A DNA stretch of 64,000 nt from Sarcophilus harrisii (lineage: Eukaryota > Chordata > Mammalia > Dasyuromorphia > Dasyuridae), in assembly GCF_902635505.1 (NCBI RefSeq), contig NC_045427.1:593669665-593733664 (forward strand). Reading direction: 5' to 3'. The translations under genes and the position numbers were made by a program. Shown in pieces: positions 10,540 through 22,230 of this stretch (positions are counted from its first letter, which is position 1; the number at the start of each line of letters is the position of its first letter). The notes under the pieces are model-generated. The model was not told the DNA's origin, searched no databases, and saw only the letters and a list, made by a program, of their open reading frames with translations.

Positions 10540-12110
10540 TCTAGGCTCAAATTTATTTCCCTGTGTGGTCTCTCCGGATAAAGGTAGAGGGCTGTCATCT
10601 TAGCCTTGAGCCTGTCTGCATCCTGCCATCCTTTGTTAGTTGGACCCCCTGTATCTTTCTGTTCCAAATTGCACATTCCTTTTTGGCTTACTCACTAATT
10701 CCTATTTCCCATCTAAGGAATGATCCCAGCTCTCCTTTCATTTGTAGCCAACAAAGCTGACTGACAACAATGAAATAGGTTACTGGTTGTACCTGTCTTC
10801 TATTGATACATAGTCTCCAGCTTCTCTTTAGTACCATAAAACCTAAGTGAGATCTTAATTCAATACTCCCATTTTTCAGATGAGCAAATTAAGATATAGT
10901 TAGTCAGGACCTAGAACCAGGTAACCTATTCCCAGTCCAGTGACGCTGCTGTTGCTCATGACATGATGATTCATATATTCTCAGGGAAGAAATGGAACTC
11001 TTCTCAAATCTAACAGTAAATTATATTTTAAACATATGTAATAAAGCATATAAAGAGCACTCCTGCTATCAATGAATCTTTGCACCAAACAGATGCAATG
11101 TCTTCTAAGCACTGAAAAGTCAATGTGATTCTGACAGACAATACCCCTTTTACTATTTCCTAGGTTATAGTATCGGTTTGAGAAGTTAGCCCAGGGAAGA
11201 TGACTGGACTCGGGGAATGGAGATAATCAAACTAAAATCCTTCAGTCCTGAAAGTTTAGGAAGTAGTAGTCTGAGATAAAATCTTTGCTGTTGATTTAAT
11301 GCCTAATTATTTCCTTAACATTCTGCTTTTAAGAAATGGCCTTTATTGAATTTGATGTAAATATTGTGTTGTTTGACCTTGATCAGGGATGGTTCAATGG
11401 ATAGAGATTTCATGAATTATGAATTTAAGCAAATAACAGACCCCAAATGTTTCCAGAAACCTAAAAGCAATGGGGCGGGGGCACACATACGAATTACAAA
11501 TATAAATACATATAACTCATATGTATAAAAAATCTTGTTTATTCTTTGCACAGTGAAATGTTTGTGTTTGTTGGTTATTGGCAAGTTCATATAAAAAAAG
11601 AAAAGATGTTTTAAAAAAAAAAAAGGAAACGATGGGGTTGGACTAGATGGCCTCAGAGTGCCTTCCAGATCTAGATCGATAATTAAATGATCTGTTCTAC
11701 CATAATAGACTGCCTCCCCTCACCTTGTTCCTCTGGGCTCCTCCTTGACTTAGCCTCTGCTGTCTTTCCCTTTAGGATGATCTCATCTATTCCTATCTAC
11801 AAAGTGAAGTCCAATCAATGAGTCCTTCCATTAAGAGCTTTTCTGTATGATCTGACTTTTTCTCGTTCCTGTACAGGGGACAGGGAGGGGCTGGGAATAA
11901 AGAGGAAGAGGAAGAGTCATCTCTTCAAAAGTTAATCTGTCTCAGCGTTTGACGCCAAAGTTTAGAACAATAGTTCAAATGGCTTTAGGTTGATTGGCTT
12001 AGCTGGCTAACCCAGTGCTGCCTCTGGTCACCTAAGTTCTCTTATTGTGGAGGGTTCCATTGACCTTTGGTGTGACCTTGTACAAGTTATATAAACTTCA
12101 AAATGACCAG
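10540..12110. other. Mostly unassigned intergenic sequence
   Basis: Only small repeat relics were seen: MIR-like text at 10870-10925 and a CORE-SINE 3' end at 11625-11690 ('ttggactagatggcctcaga'). No exon was recognised. Confidence 0.4.
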
Positions 12111-12114
12111 GTTA

Positions 12115-12780
12115 GGTTAAGTAGTTGTCCTTCATTCTCAAAGAAGGTCAAGATGACATCACTCTGTTAGAGTCAAGTTTGTGTGTCCGAATGAGACTAA
12201 TCACACCATAGGAACCCAGAATGCTTTGCCAAAGGTCAGCCACAAATAATTCCTATGAACATTTTGGGTGGCTTCTCTAATTTTGTGCATCTCGAGTTTC
12301 TTCTGAGCTAATTCAATTGTGCTTTACTCATAGAGCATAGCACCTTCTCTGATTAGGGCACGCCATGTTGGGTTGTTCTGTGCTAAGTCATACAATCAAT
12401 TCTAAAGTTCTTTTTTTGTTTGTTTTACTGAGGCAATTGGGGTTAAGTGACTTGCCCAGGGTCACATAGCTAAGAAGTGTTAAATGTCTGAGGCCAGATT
12501 TGAACTCAGGTTCTCCTGACTTCAGGGCTGGTGCTCTATCCATTGGGCCACCTAGCTGCCCCAATTCTAAAGTTCTTAAGAGAGACTTTGAAGGTATTCT
12601 TGTATCACTTTTTTCTGACCACCTTGTAAGCACTTGCCCTGTGTGAGTTCTCCATAAAATAGTCTTTTTGGCAAATGTACATTTGGAGACAAACAATGCG
12701 GCCAGTCTAACACAGTTATGTTCTCTGCAGTAGAGTTGGAATGCTTGACAATCTGGTTTGAGAAAAGATCTCAGTGTCTG
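12115..12780 (-). mobile_element. LINE relic (RTE/zinc-finger type), antisense
   Basis: It starts with the antisense tail 'gttgtccttcattctcaaag', then 'catcactctgttagagtcaa' and 'gtgtccgaatgagactaatc'. It is interrupted by a SINE at 12413-12561 and then continues. The 50.2-kb copy has the matching sense strand ('tctgatcagccactcggaca'). Confidence 0.55.
12413..12561 (-). mobile_element. Full-length tRNA-head SINE with 16-bp target duplication
   Basis: Complete antisense SINE from 'tttttgtttgttttactgag' to 'gggccacctagctgcccc'. The perfect repeats 'caattctaaagttctt' flank it at 12397-12412 and 12562-12577, which is the mark of L1-driven insertion. Confidence 0.92.
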
Positions 12781-13394
12781 GTATCAAGTAGATAAACAAT
12801 GTCTATTGTCCAGACTACAATATACAGTTGAATGGGCAATATATAAAGCTTCTTAATCATTATATATCTATATCTTAGCCTTACTTATGTCTTTATCCAT
12901 ATATTATTCTGTATACATATTTATAATTATATCCATATAATGACCTTCTACAGACATTGAAATTGGATAATCAGTGGGAAAGTTCAGAAGTGAATGGGAG
13001 AAGTAAAGTGAATAATTTCCTAGAAGCTCTTTTAATGAACTTAAGTTTCTTCCTGAAATAAAGATCCATCTTTTTCATGACAATATTTTCCTGGTGGTGT
13101 GGATAGCTTTGAGTCATGGAATAATACTGAAGAATTGTAATTGAGGATCTTGTTTACTCTCTAATCTTTCTTTTCTCATCTGGTAAAGGGACTTGGTCGA
13201 AGGATGTGGGACCAGGATTCAACCCAAATTTTCTGAATCTTCCCCTCTTCACAATTAGATTTGATTTACTCTCTATAAATCTAAGTCCAAAAATGTTGTC
13301 CTTTATAGAGCAAGGGCAGTGTACTCAGCATATTGACATGAAGGACTGAACATATATGATTAACTAAACATATCAAATCATGAGAGCACAGATT

Positions 13395-13470
13395 ATAGAG
13401 GTGGAAGACCTTAGAGGTCACAGAGTCCAATCCTGTCATTTCACAATTGTATGCCTATGAAACCCAAACA
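13395..13470 (-). mobile_element. MIR-like fragment, antisense
   Basis: The text 'accttagaggtcacagagtc' and 'caatcctgtcatttcacaat' resembles the antisense start of a mammalian interspersed repeat. Short. Confidence 0.4.
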
Positions 13471-13739
13471 GTCTACCCATCCATATCAGGACATTGGATT
13501 GCTTTCATTTGAATTGCATTAGGAAGATTCTGAAGATCACTTGGCAGAATAAGAAATGTAAGAGAAACAGAAAGCTAGTTTAGTTGGACATTAGAGTATA
13601 AATGGGAATGATGGCTGGAAACAACAAAAAGTGTTATCTTAGAGGCAATATAGGATTAATGGAGTTTGTTCTTTGAGGGAGTAACCAGGTAAGACTTATC
13701 ACATAGAGCCTGGGACACTTAATGAATGTTAATTATTGA

Positions 13740-14440
13740 ATGAATGAATTTGAGAAAAACCATTTTGCTGGCTATGTTGAAAAAGAGATATCTGAGGCAA
13801 GGATATCAATTAGGAGGCCATAGTAAAAGTCCAGGAAAGGGGTAATGAGATTCTGAATTTAGGTAGTGATTGTGTGAATGGTCAGAAAAGGAAGGATATA
13901 AGAAATGTTGTAAAAGTTGAAATGTCAAGATTTGGCAGCTCACTGGGTATATGGGGTAAAGGAGGAAGAAGAAGAGATTGTAAATTGAAGAAACTAAAAA
14001 GATAATGGCATCTCTGACAGAAAGAGGGAAATCTGGGAAAAGGATAGATTTGGTGGTCAAAAGATAATGGTTTTTCTTTTAGACACATTGAATTTAAGAT
14101 GTCCAGTAGGCAGTTGTTGATGTAAGACCAGAACTCAAGAGAATGGCTGAAACTAGACATATAGATCTGGGAGCCATTTGCATAGAGATGATAATTAAAC
14201 TGGTGAGGTCACCAAATTCTAGAGTTTAAAGGAAGAAGAAAAGAGGGTCAAAGACAGAGGCTCAAAGCACACTAGTAGTAGAGGGTTATAATATGGAAGG
14301 TGAGCTAGCAAGGGAAACTGAGAAGAAATAGTCAGTGAGAAGACTACAGTGTTGTATTCCCTACATCTTCTAGTTAAATTCATAATGGTAAAGATGTGGT
14401 CCATGGTGGAATATTGCCTAGGAAAGCTTGCTTTTTCCTC
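13740..14440 (-). mobile_element. L2/CR1-group LINE, ORF2 part
   Basis: On the minus strand, 13882-14160 shows LINE text including YINNCLLDILNSM, and 14219-14404 continues the same relic. The plus-strand phrase 'gatgtccagtaggcagttgt' is the well-known antisense of this LINE group. Part of it (14134-14268) has a near-identical inverted copy at 16504-16638. Confidence 0.65.
14134..14268 (+). repeat. 135-bp block, arm 1 of a near-perfect inverted duplication
   Basis: Read in reverse complement, this block matches 16504-16638 at 134 of 135 positions by eye (one C/G difference, near 14170). It lies inside an old L2-type LINE. The centre-to-centre spacing is 2.37 kb. Confidence 0.95.
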
Positions 14441-14734
14441 TTAATATCCTCAAGAATATCTAGTACAGATTATTTTCATAAAGATTTTATAGGGATAAGA
14501 AAGTAGACATGCAGATCAGAATTCAGTGATGTATTCTTGGTTATCAATTCTTTTTTGTTCAGAATAAAGTCTTATATTTTTCACCCAAAGGGCAATGGAG
14601 AAACCCATGATTAGCATGTGCAGGCTGTAACTTATTGCAAACAAAGAATTCTGGAGGAAATCTTTTGAAAGATGTCAACAGAGATGTCAGAAAATCAGAA
14701 TGCCATAGTGGATAGAATATTAAACTTGGAATCA

Positions 14735-15410
14735 CTTGATCCACATCACTAATGATAAGAAAAATGTAAATTAAAACAATTCAAGTTTCACCTCATCCTC
14801 ATCAAATTGGCAAAGATGATAAAAAGAAATGTTGGAGAAGGTTAGAAAGATGTACATTCTATTATACCATTAGACAAGCTGTGAATTTTCCAGACCATTC
14901 TGGAAAACAATTTGAAATGATGCAAAAAAAATATCTAACCTATTCATACTCTTTGACACAGTAATTCCAGTATTTGGCAGTGCCCCAAGGGAGTAAATGA
15001 CAGCAAGAAAGGTCTTACATATACCAAAATATTCATAACACAACTGAGCACAAACAACTGAGGACAAAGGAGAGTCCATCAGTTGGGGAGATGGTTGAAC
15101 AAATCATGTTGTATGAATTTGATGGATTATAATTCAGTTGTAAAATGAGAAATAGAAAAAATTCAGAGAAATATAGAAAGGCATATATGAAGTAATGCAG
15201 AATGAAGAAAACAAAAGGTAAAGAGCAATATGCACAATTATAATATTAATTACAATCATGTAAAGGATGACAGCTCTAAAAAGCTGTCAAACCAATCAGT
15301 TTTAAGAAATAATTTTAAATCCTAGAGAACAGATAGCAAGATATATGAACAAATTAGATGCTCTGCAATCTGCAATAATTGCTATTGTGCATGAATTAGA
15401 ATAAACAGAA
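14735..15410 (+). mobile_element. L1 LINE, ORF2 3' part
   Basis: Sense L1 wording: 'cactaatgataagaaaaatg', 'caaattggcaaagatgataa', 'ttccagaccattctggaaaa', 'cagttggggagatggttgaa'. Heavily diverged, without an open frame. Confidence 0.7.
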
Positions 15411-15421
15411 ATAAGAACTCA

Positions 15422-15576
15422 GGGGGCAGCTAGGTAGTACAGTGGTTAAAGCACCAGTTTTGAAGTCAGGAAGACCTGAATTCAAATCTGGTCTCAGACA
15501 CTTGACACTTCCTAGCTGTGTGAGCCTGGGCAAGTCACTTAACCCCAATTGCCTCAGCAAAAATAAATAAATAAAG
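15422..15576 (+). mobile_element. Full-length tRNA-head SINE with target duplication
   Basis: Complete copy from 'gggggcagctaggtagtaca' to 'ccccaattgcctcagcaaaa' plus an A-rich tail. The repeat 'aagaactca' flanks it at 15413-15421 and 15577-15585. Confidence 0.9.
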
Positions 15577-15585
15577 AAGAACTCA

Positions 15586-15950
15586 ATTATGCTTTGACTA
15601 TCACTATACATATATTTGTGTGATATCTATGATCTTTAATCATACAAAACATAACTGGAATGTTATAAGAAATAAGTTACTTGGTATATGAGCTAACTCT
15701 ACATTGAATAGAGATTTGGATTGGTTTAAAAATGTCACATTGAATATTTGAAAATGGTGAAACTGCAATTGATGAAAATGGGGTAACTGATGAGAAATTG
15801 AATGTTCTCAAATCCTTTTAATAATGTAGGAAATATGATATTACATTTTGGCTTGTTTTTCTTACTCCTGATGCTAATGTGCATTTGGATGCTCCCTGTT
15901 TAAAACTGGCCCTAAAAGTTTCTCAGTGTTAACCATAGACCTTCAATATC
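15586..15950. other. No recognised feature
   Basis: AT-rich sequence. Its right part may be the inner end of the LTR fossil that follows. Confidence 0.3.
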
Positions 15951-15954
15951 TTGA

Positions 15955-16476
15955 GTTAAAAAGAAAGGAGGAGATTAAAGGGGTAGCAAAAAGCAGATGT
16001 CCTAAAAAGCTAGGCAGGGGTTAATATACATTCTGTGCAGCTGTGGATTGATGTGCAGCAGGCTCACTTTTCCACAACCAAAGTTGAGAATAGGACGTGT
16101 TGACCTGTTAGATCAAACAAGTACTGCTAGCACAAAGATGTAATAAATCTGGAAGTTACCTATGTGAATATGTCAGCATCAGGAAAATATATTTGATATA
16201 AATTCAACATAACTTTGGTGATGAATACATGGAACTGAACAAGGCATACGAACCAGACAATTTATAATTATGTTGTGGTACACAGATTGCTATTTCTAGT
16301 TACTGTTTAAAAAAATTAATGTGTAGCTACAATGTAATAATAGAATGTATATTATGTAACTTAGTGACAACTAATATTATTGCAAAACTAGCATAAAAAG
16401 TATATAAACTCTGGCTCTCAGATCAATAAACGAACTTTGAAATTCATTAATTGAAGTCTACACCTGTCCCGCATCA
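15955..16476 (+). mobile_element. Probable endogenous retrovirus LTR (fossil)
   Basis: A purine-rich tract (about 15958-15974) is followed by a unit that fits an LTR: about 15999 (TG) to 16476 (CA), TATATAAA at 16401-16408, AATAAA at 16425-16430, and a short R/U5-like end. The class is not clear. No coding remains were called and target duplications were not found. It is broken or solo. Confidence 0.55.
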
Positions 16477-16487
16477 TACCTTCTTCT

Positions 16488-16509
16488 CAAAGCCTCGAGA
16501 GAGGCTTTG
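16488..16509. repeat. Perfect short palindrome at a duplication edge
   Basis: CAAAGCCTC, a 4-base loop (GAGA) and GAGGCTTTG form a hairpin with 9-bp arms. It overlaps the left edge of the inverted 135-bp copy. Confidence 0.9.
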
Positions 16510-16638
16510 AGCCTCTGTCTTTGACCCTCTTTTCTTCTTCCTTTAAACTCTAGAATTTGGTGACCTCACCAGTTTAATTATCATCTCTATGCAAATGGCT
16601 CGCAGATCTATATGTCTAGTTTCAGCCATTCTCTTGAG
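16504..16638 (-). repeat. 135-bp block, arm 2 of the inverted duplication
   Basis: Near-identical reverse copy of 14134-14268. Beyond 16638 the L2 text stops at once ('ctattcaagctcccttgagc'), so only this block was copied. It starts 28 bases after the probable LTR end. Confidence 0.95.
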
Positions 16639-16639
16639 C

Positions 16640-17195
16640 TATTCAAGCTCCCTTGAGCTGGTCTCATAGTATCTTTTATTGTAAAATTCGGATTGATATT
16701 ATATAATATTATTCATATATTTTATGCATTTCTGAGTTTCTAAACTTTTTCTGTGTTGTCTATAGGCCTTTCTGTGTTGTTTGTGACTTCCATAAAAGTG
16801 CCCCAAAATTCCCATTTAATTTTCTATGCTGACCTGTGACACGTTGAAACCATGATGGATAAAGTTGCAATGTGGAAGGGATACCTGTATTTAGTAGAAG
16901 CAAGAGATGATCAGTAGATATAGACTATGTGACCCATGGGTATCATAATGAATTCAAGGGACCTACCATGTTCAAATGCATATGGGCACATGTACCCACA
17001 CATACACACACAGAGCATGTTGAGTAGAATAGATGGCAAATGTATGGAAAGGCATGAACAAGAATAGCCCAGTATGGTTGAGTCTGTATCATTGGAGGCA
17101 ATCCCTACATCAGTATATCATTACTCCATTGGCAAATTGGAGTTTCAGATAAAGACATTTTTCCTCTCCACAGCAAAAGATGGTTGTGAAGAAAT
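16640..17195. other. No recognised feature
   Basis: AT-rich intergenic sequence without a clear repeat or exon. Confidence 0.4.
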
Positions 17196-17204
17196 CACTT
17201 TGGA

Positions 17205-17350
17205 AACTGTGAAGTGAATTATCACAGTCTGCAAGGCATTTCATATCCATTATTTCATTTGATGTTCAAGACAACCCTGAGAAGTAAGTGTTATTTACAG
17301 AAGGGAGAGCCGAGGCTTGGACAAATTAAATGATTTCCCAGGGCCACACC
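17205..17350 (-). mobile_element. MIR, antisense
   Basis: The phrases 'catttcatatccattatttc', 'caagacaaccctgagaagta' and 'gatttcccagggccacacc' fit antisense MIR. Confidence 0.6.
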
Positions 17351-18150
17351 TACACACACGTGTATAACAACCCAGAGACTTATACACATGTGCCAGCACA
17401 CAAACATTGTTGCATGGTACGGAGCTCTGCAGGACATACATACCTTCCTTTCTCGTCTCCCTCTTCGTCACTCCCCCTACTCCCCAGGCAGCAACAAACA
17501 CATGCAATCTAATGTGAATCTCCAGCCTGGGAAACAAGCCTACATCAATATTTTCAGATGCTATCCTTGGAGCTTTTGTTCTTCTCACTGTGATTACTCA
17601 TATGTTTAAAATGCCCCTCTCTCAGACCAAGATGTTTAAAGGTCATCAATTCCCTGATGCTGCTTCCTGCTCTGCCAGAGAGGCAGCCACAAGGGCCTTT
17701 TACCCATTACTGTAGTCATTACAGATCAGGGAGGGTAGAGCTGCCAGGAATTCTGGATAATCAGGCTGGCAAGGGGGCAGAGTTGGGAGGGCTGGTTAAG
17801 CAGGACTCCAAAACCACAGTTAAAACAAACCCTCCCTCCTTCCCTTCCCACCTCATCTTCTTTCCCCATTAGACTCCTGAATTGTCTTTTTTTTGAGGGG
17901 GGAAAAGGGGTGTTGGTGGAAGGAGCTAAGCACTAGCCAGGTATCCCAAGTACCAAGAGCCAACTTCAATGCAGCAGGTCCTATTCTCCGGGTCTGATAC
18001 TTCAATTAAGGCAAATTCAAGGTGATTTCACATTCTTCTGTTTTTACATGTGATGGTTCTATTTCCCATATAGATTATAGGCTCCCCAGAATACAGACCT
18101 ACAACTCTTATCTCCCTTCCCAAAGCTTATTAACTTTCAATTTTTAAATG
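17351..18150. other. Unassigned, relatively GC-rich sequence
   Basis: No exon was recognised. This is where an SNCG 3' exon could have been expected if the gene lay close to ADIRF, but no synuclein KTKEGV-type text was seen on either strand. Confidence 0.35.
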
Positions 18151-18154
18151 AGCA

Positions 18155-18312
18155 TAAAGAAGTGGGGGGAGCCACTAGATGTCATAGTGGATAGAGCATC
18201 GGTCCTGGAGTCAGGAGTCCCCAAGTTCAAATGCGGCCTCCGACACTTAATACTTCCTAGCTTTGTGACTCCCTGAGCAAGTCAATTTACCTCAGTTTCC
18301 TTATTTTAAAAA
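18155..18312 (+). mobile_element. tRNA-head SINE
   Basis: Head 'gagccactagatgtcatagt', body 'tcctggagtcaggagtcccc' and end 'ttacctcagtttccttattt' plus an A run. Confidence 0.8.
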
Positions 18313-18465
18313 AAAGTGGATTTGGAGTGAGAGATTCTGGCCAAATCCTAGACCTGTTACTGTCTGTGTGACCTTAACTTCTCCCAGCCTCAGTTTCCTC
18401 ATTTGTAGAATGAGGAATTTGGCCCGGATACCTCTAAGGTTCCTTCCTGGTTTAAATCTGTGTTT
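18313..18465 (+). mobile_element. MIR/CORE-SINE
   Basis: 'tgtgaccttaacttctccca', 'gcctcagtttcctcatttgt' and 'aaggttccttcctggtttaa' are sense CORE-SINE text directly after the preceding SINE. Confidence 0.65.
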
Positions 18466-18734
18466 TTAACATTCGTGAGATCCACTCTGATGCTGAGAAT
18501 AACGTGAGAGATTGGGCTACAGCCGCAGATTGGAAAACTTCCTCTCCATTAACCTTGTGATTAAAATAATTAGAGGCTTCAAATCCCAGACCTGGAACGT
18601 TCTGTTCAAAGGAAACAGATAGGCTGATGTCAGAACTTCTCTTTGTAAGCCCCATGATATCATGATATCAACTCTGCCTAGGGATTGGCTTTGATTTAAA
18701 TCTTACCTGGACATAAGACTCACTGGAAATGTTT

Positions 18735-18905
18735 TATGATTTCATAGGATTTTACGATTTAGAACTAGAAGTGACTTTATTGATCATCTAGTATGGTGTC
18801 ATTTCTTTTTTACAAGGAAGGAAAGTGAGACAAGAAAAGTTAAATGTCTTGTATAAGGTCACATAGCTTTAAGTTAGCAGAATAGCCTGCTCCAGACCCA
18901 GTACA
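18735..18905 (-). mobile_element. MIR-type SINE, antisense
   Basis: 'aggaaggaaagtgagacaag' and 'gtataaggtcacatagcttt' fit a degraded antisense MIR. Confidence 0.55.
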
Positions 18906-19144
18906 AACCACTGGTTCCCCATAGCCCCATGTATTTGTCATATAGGCAGGCACCAAGGTGTTCTATCCTAACCCAGAGAATTCCATTCATCTTTGCTTGC
19001 CAACTTCCCCTTCATTCCTCTTTGGAAGAATCTCAGGTTTTATAAATTGTAGCAGGCTATTATCTAAACAACAGGAAAGGAGGTGGTAGAAATTTGGGGA
19101 GGATTCTGGGAACTGCAAAAAGCAATGAGATAACCCATTGACTT

Positions 19145-19320
19145 CAGATTGACTTGAAATAGAATGTAGACTTGGAAGGTACTTCAGAGAATGAATCCAA
19201 ACTTTTCATTTTACAAATGGGGAAACTGAAGTAAAGAGAGGGGGAATAACTTATTTAAGGTCATATTACAAGTCAATGGCAGAATCTAGATCTTGTCAAG
19301 TTAACATACTGCATTATCCC
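19145..19320 (-). mobile_element. MIR-type SINE, antisense
   Basis: 'cattttacaaatggggaaac', 'tgaagtaaagagagggggaa' and 'ttaaggtcatattacaagtc' fit antisense MIR. Confidence 0.6.
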
Positions 19321-19619
19321 TCCTTTTACAGAGAAATGACTTCTGACTCTGAGTTCAATTTAGCATTAACCTTGGCCCCTGATCATATTCCCCTTACCTA
19401 AGCCCAATTCTACCCCAACGCGTCCTGTATCACTAGTTGGCCATGAATCAGCAGGGATGACCTACACCTCCCCCCCCCCACACACACACCCATACACACA
19501 TGCCTTTTAGGACCAGGCCAATACAGATTAACACTGAAAAGAACTACCAGTCTGGAAAAATACCCACAGACAATCCCTTCCTCCAGGGCTGGAGCTGGGA
19601 ACCTTGGCAAGCTGTGCCA

Positions 19620-19700
19620 CCTGCCCCGCCCTCTCCCCACTCCCTGTGGGCGTGGGCTGGACCTTTGGCTGCATAAGGCTTCAACCGCTGCAGCTGCTGT
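19620..19700 (+). promoter_or_regulatory. ADIRF: Probable ADIRF core promoter region
   Basis: Upstream of the ADIRF start codon lie a GC box-like 'ccccgccc' (19623-19630), a KLF/Sp-type 'gggcgtgg' (19648-19655) and a weak TATA-like 'cataagg' (19672-19678). Their spacing to the ATG at 19810 leaves room for a 5'UTR of about 100 bases. Inference from motifs only; the transcription start was not measured. Confidence 0.45.
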
Positions 19701-19809
19701 ATCAAGAGGGATCTGAGAAGCATCTCAACAGGCACATTCCTCCCAAGGATCCAGGCCCCAGCCTCACCCAGTCTCGCCCGCTGCAGCCCAATCAACCAGC
19801 CCCTTCAAG

Positions 19810-19870
19810 ATGGCCAGCAAGAGCTTCCAGGACCTGAAGAAGCAAGCAGAGGGAGCTGCCCAGGAGGCGG
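19810..19870 (+). CDS. ADIRF: ADIRF coding exon 1
   Basis: Residues 1-20 plus the first base of codon 21. The donor 'G|GTGAGA' at 19871 is good. Intron 1 is 5,384 bp. Confidence 0.95.
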
Positions 19871-22193
19871 GTGAGAGATGATGAACAAAGTGGGAGCAGG
19901 GGAGAGGGAGAGAACATAACTCCTATTTCCTATTCAGGGATAGGTGCAGGGAGGCTAAACTCAGCTAATATGTCCAGGTGCTACTTCCAGGGCTAGTGAG
20001 GGGCAAAATCAGCCTGAAAGTTTGGAATCCAGAGAGTTGACTTATTTCTGTTCTGCTCTCCCTAGCCCTGTCTTACTTTCTTGGAGAAAAGAGGTGGTTC
20101 TCCCTGATCCCCTTCCTAGAGAAGCTGCTTTTTTAAAGTGACTGTGTCAGTGAGACCAGGATCCTTGGACTGAGTCAAATAGAACTTGAAAAGAGGAGAT
20201 ACCTTGAGACCTTGACCTTGCTTGCCTTATCCTGGGGCCTGAGGAACCACTTGGGGCAGAGAGTGCCAGGGACCATGCCAGGTGCTGATTCAATTCCAAC
20301 CCCCAGGGATGTCTGTGGGTCTGGAAGCCACTTCTTGAGATGCTGAGAATGTGGGAATCCCTGGGCTTTTTTAATGTTAGGACTTAGCTCTAGGATTTGC
20401 TATAGCCAAAGTTCCCCAAATGAATATGATTCTGAAAGAAATCTTAGGTAAGGGCCATCAGCAGGATTCCTTGAGCACTGGGCATGAATAGGATGGGATG
20501 ATGGCTCTCTGGCTATGCTTTGATGCTAGCCACAAAGCCAAGAAAAGAGGAGAAACGAGCCCCCAAGAAAGGATTAGAGGTCTGGAGGAAGGGGAAGACA
20601 GAGACCAGAGGCTGCAGAAGCATGGAAACATGAGTGGACAAAAAACAGAAAGCTTTGTTATTGTTGCCTAGTCATTTTTTGGTCACGTCGACTCTTCATG
20701 GCCCCTTTTGGGGTTTTCTTGGCAAAGATGCAGGAATGATTTGCCATTTCTTTCTTTAGCTCATTTTTTACTGATGAGAAAATGGTAGCAAATAGGGTTA
20801 AGTGATTTCTCCAAGGTCACACAGCTAATAAGGATTTTGTACTGCAATACCAGACTACTCCTAGATTCCTAAACTAGTTTCCTAAAGTTTTCTAAAAAGG
20901 GTTCTAGAGAAGTGAGCATGGTATGTGTGTGGTGTGTATGGTGGGGAAGAGGGAGTCACCAACAGTGCTAGGACAGAATCTCCCTTGCCAATGAAATGGG
21001 GAAGGAAAGATTCAGAGGCAAAGCAGGAAGCAAGCCCCTCACTTTGGCAGCACCTGTAACAGCCAACCCTGAATCACAGTAGCTTTGTGTGTGCAAGACA
21101 GCCTACATTTGGGGGACCTTGTTTTTTTAGCTTTTTGACTCATTCAGAATCCCACGTTTGCTGAAGTCTCAGCCCCTGTACATTAATCTAATTGAGGTTT
21201 AGTTGCCCATTCCCAGCCTCACCCAGGGGGAACATTCCTCCTCTTCACTAGTAAGTAGCAACTGAGATACCTTTGTAACTAGAAAATGCTGTATAGAAGC
21301 TGGCTAAGTCTAGTGATTATTTTCCCTTGGGGCAGAAATCTGCCAGTCTCAGGAGGTTTTCCCAAAGTTAAATTCTTACTGTTTTGTTTCTTATTGGTCC
21401 CTTTCCAGAAGCTCACCAGGACTTTCCATTCCCAACCCCCAAAGAGAATGAGGAAACTTCCCCCCTCCTCGGAAAAGTAGGGTCTCCTGGGGACAGGCTG
21501 CCTGCCACTGCTGGCTTAAAGCTGACATAACATTCCTCCTCCCCAAAGTGCTGTTTGGAGCAGGTTCTCTGATTTTTAAAAATAAAGTAAACTCATTAAT
21601 TTCCTGGTAAGCGCTGCCCTCTTGAGAATACTATAGGCCACCAGGGATATGACCAAACTGGAATCCCTGAGGACAGACAAGAGTTCAGGGAAAGACTATC
21701 TTTTAACTCTTTTAGAGGAAAGTGCATTTATTAACCCTACTATGCACCAGGCACTATCTATGATGAGCATTTTAAAAATATTACCTCATTTGGTAGTCAT
21801 AACAACTCTGTGGGGTAGAGTTATTATCACTAATATCACTAAAATTTTACAATTAAGAAAGGCAGAGAGAATATCTGATATAATAGATATATGCAGATAT
21901 AATAGAATTATATATATATAGTCATAAAACAGATGGAAATTAAGTGACTTGCCCTAGTGAATGTCTGAGGCTGAATTTGAATTCAGATTTTCCTGACTCC
22001 AGGGTCAGCTCTACCCACTGTGTCAACTTGCTGCCCTTTAAGGATTAATTTCCCCATTAATAAAAGGGATAGATGTCTTTCCTAATGCTGCTCTCTAAGA
22101 AGAAAAAATGGAACTTGATCATCCCCTTCAATAAACTGAGCTGGTTTTGGCCACCAGGTGTAGAGATAAAATCATATTCACAGAGAGAAAGAG

Positions 22194-22230
<37 letters not shown>

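Noticed and set aside
1-19800. SNCG (gamma-synuclein), expected just upstream of ADIRF
   Set aside because: Searched by eye for the synuclein start and KTKEGV-type repeats on both strands; none was found. It probably lies upstream of the window.
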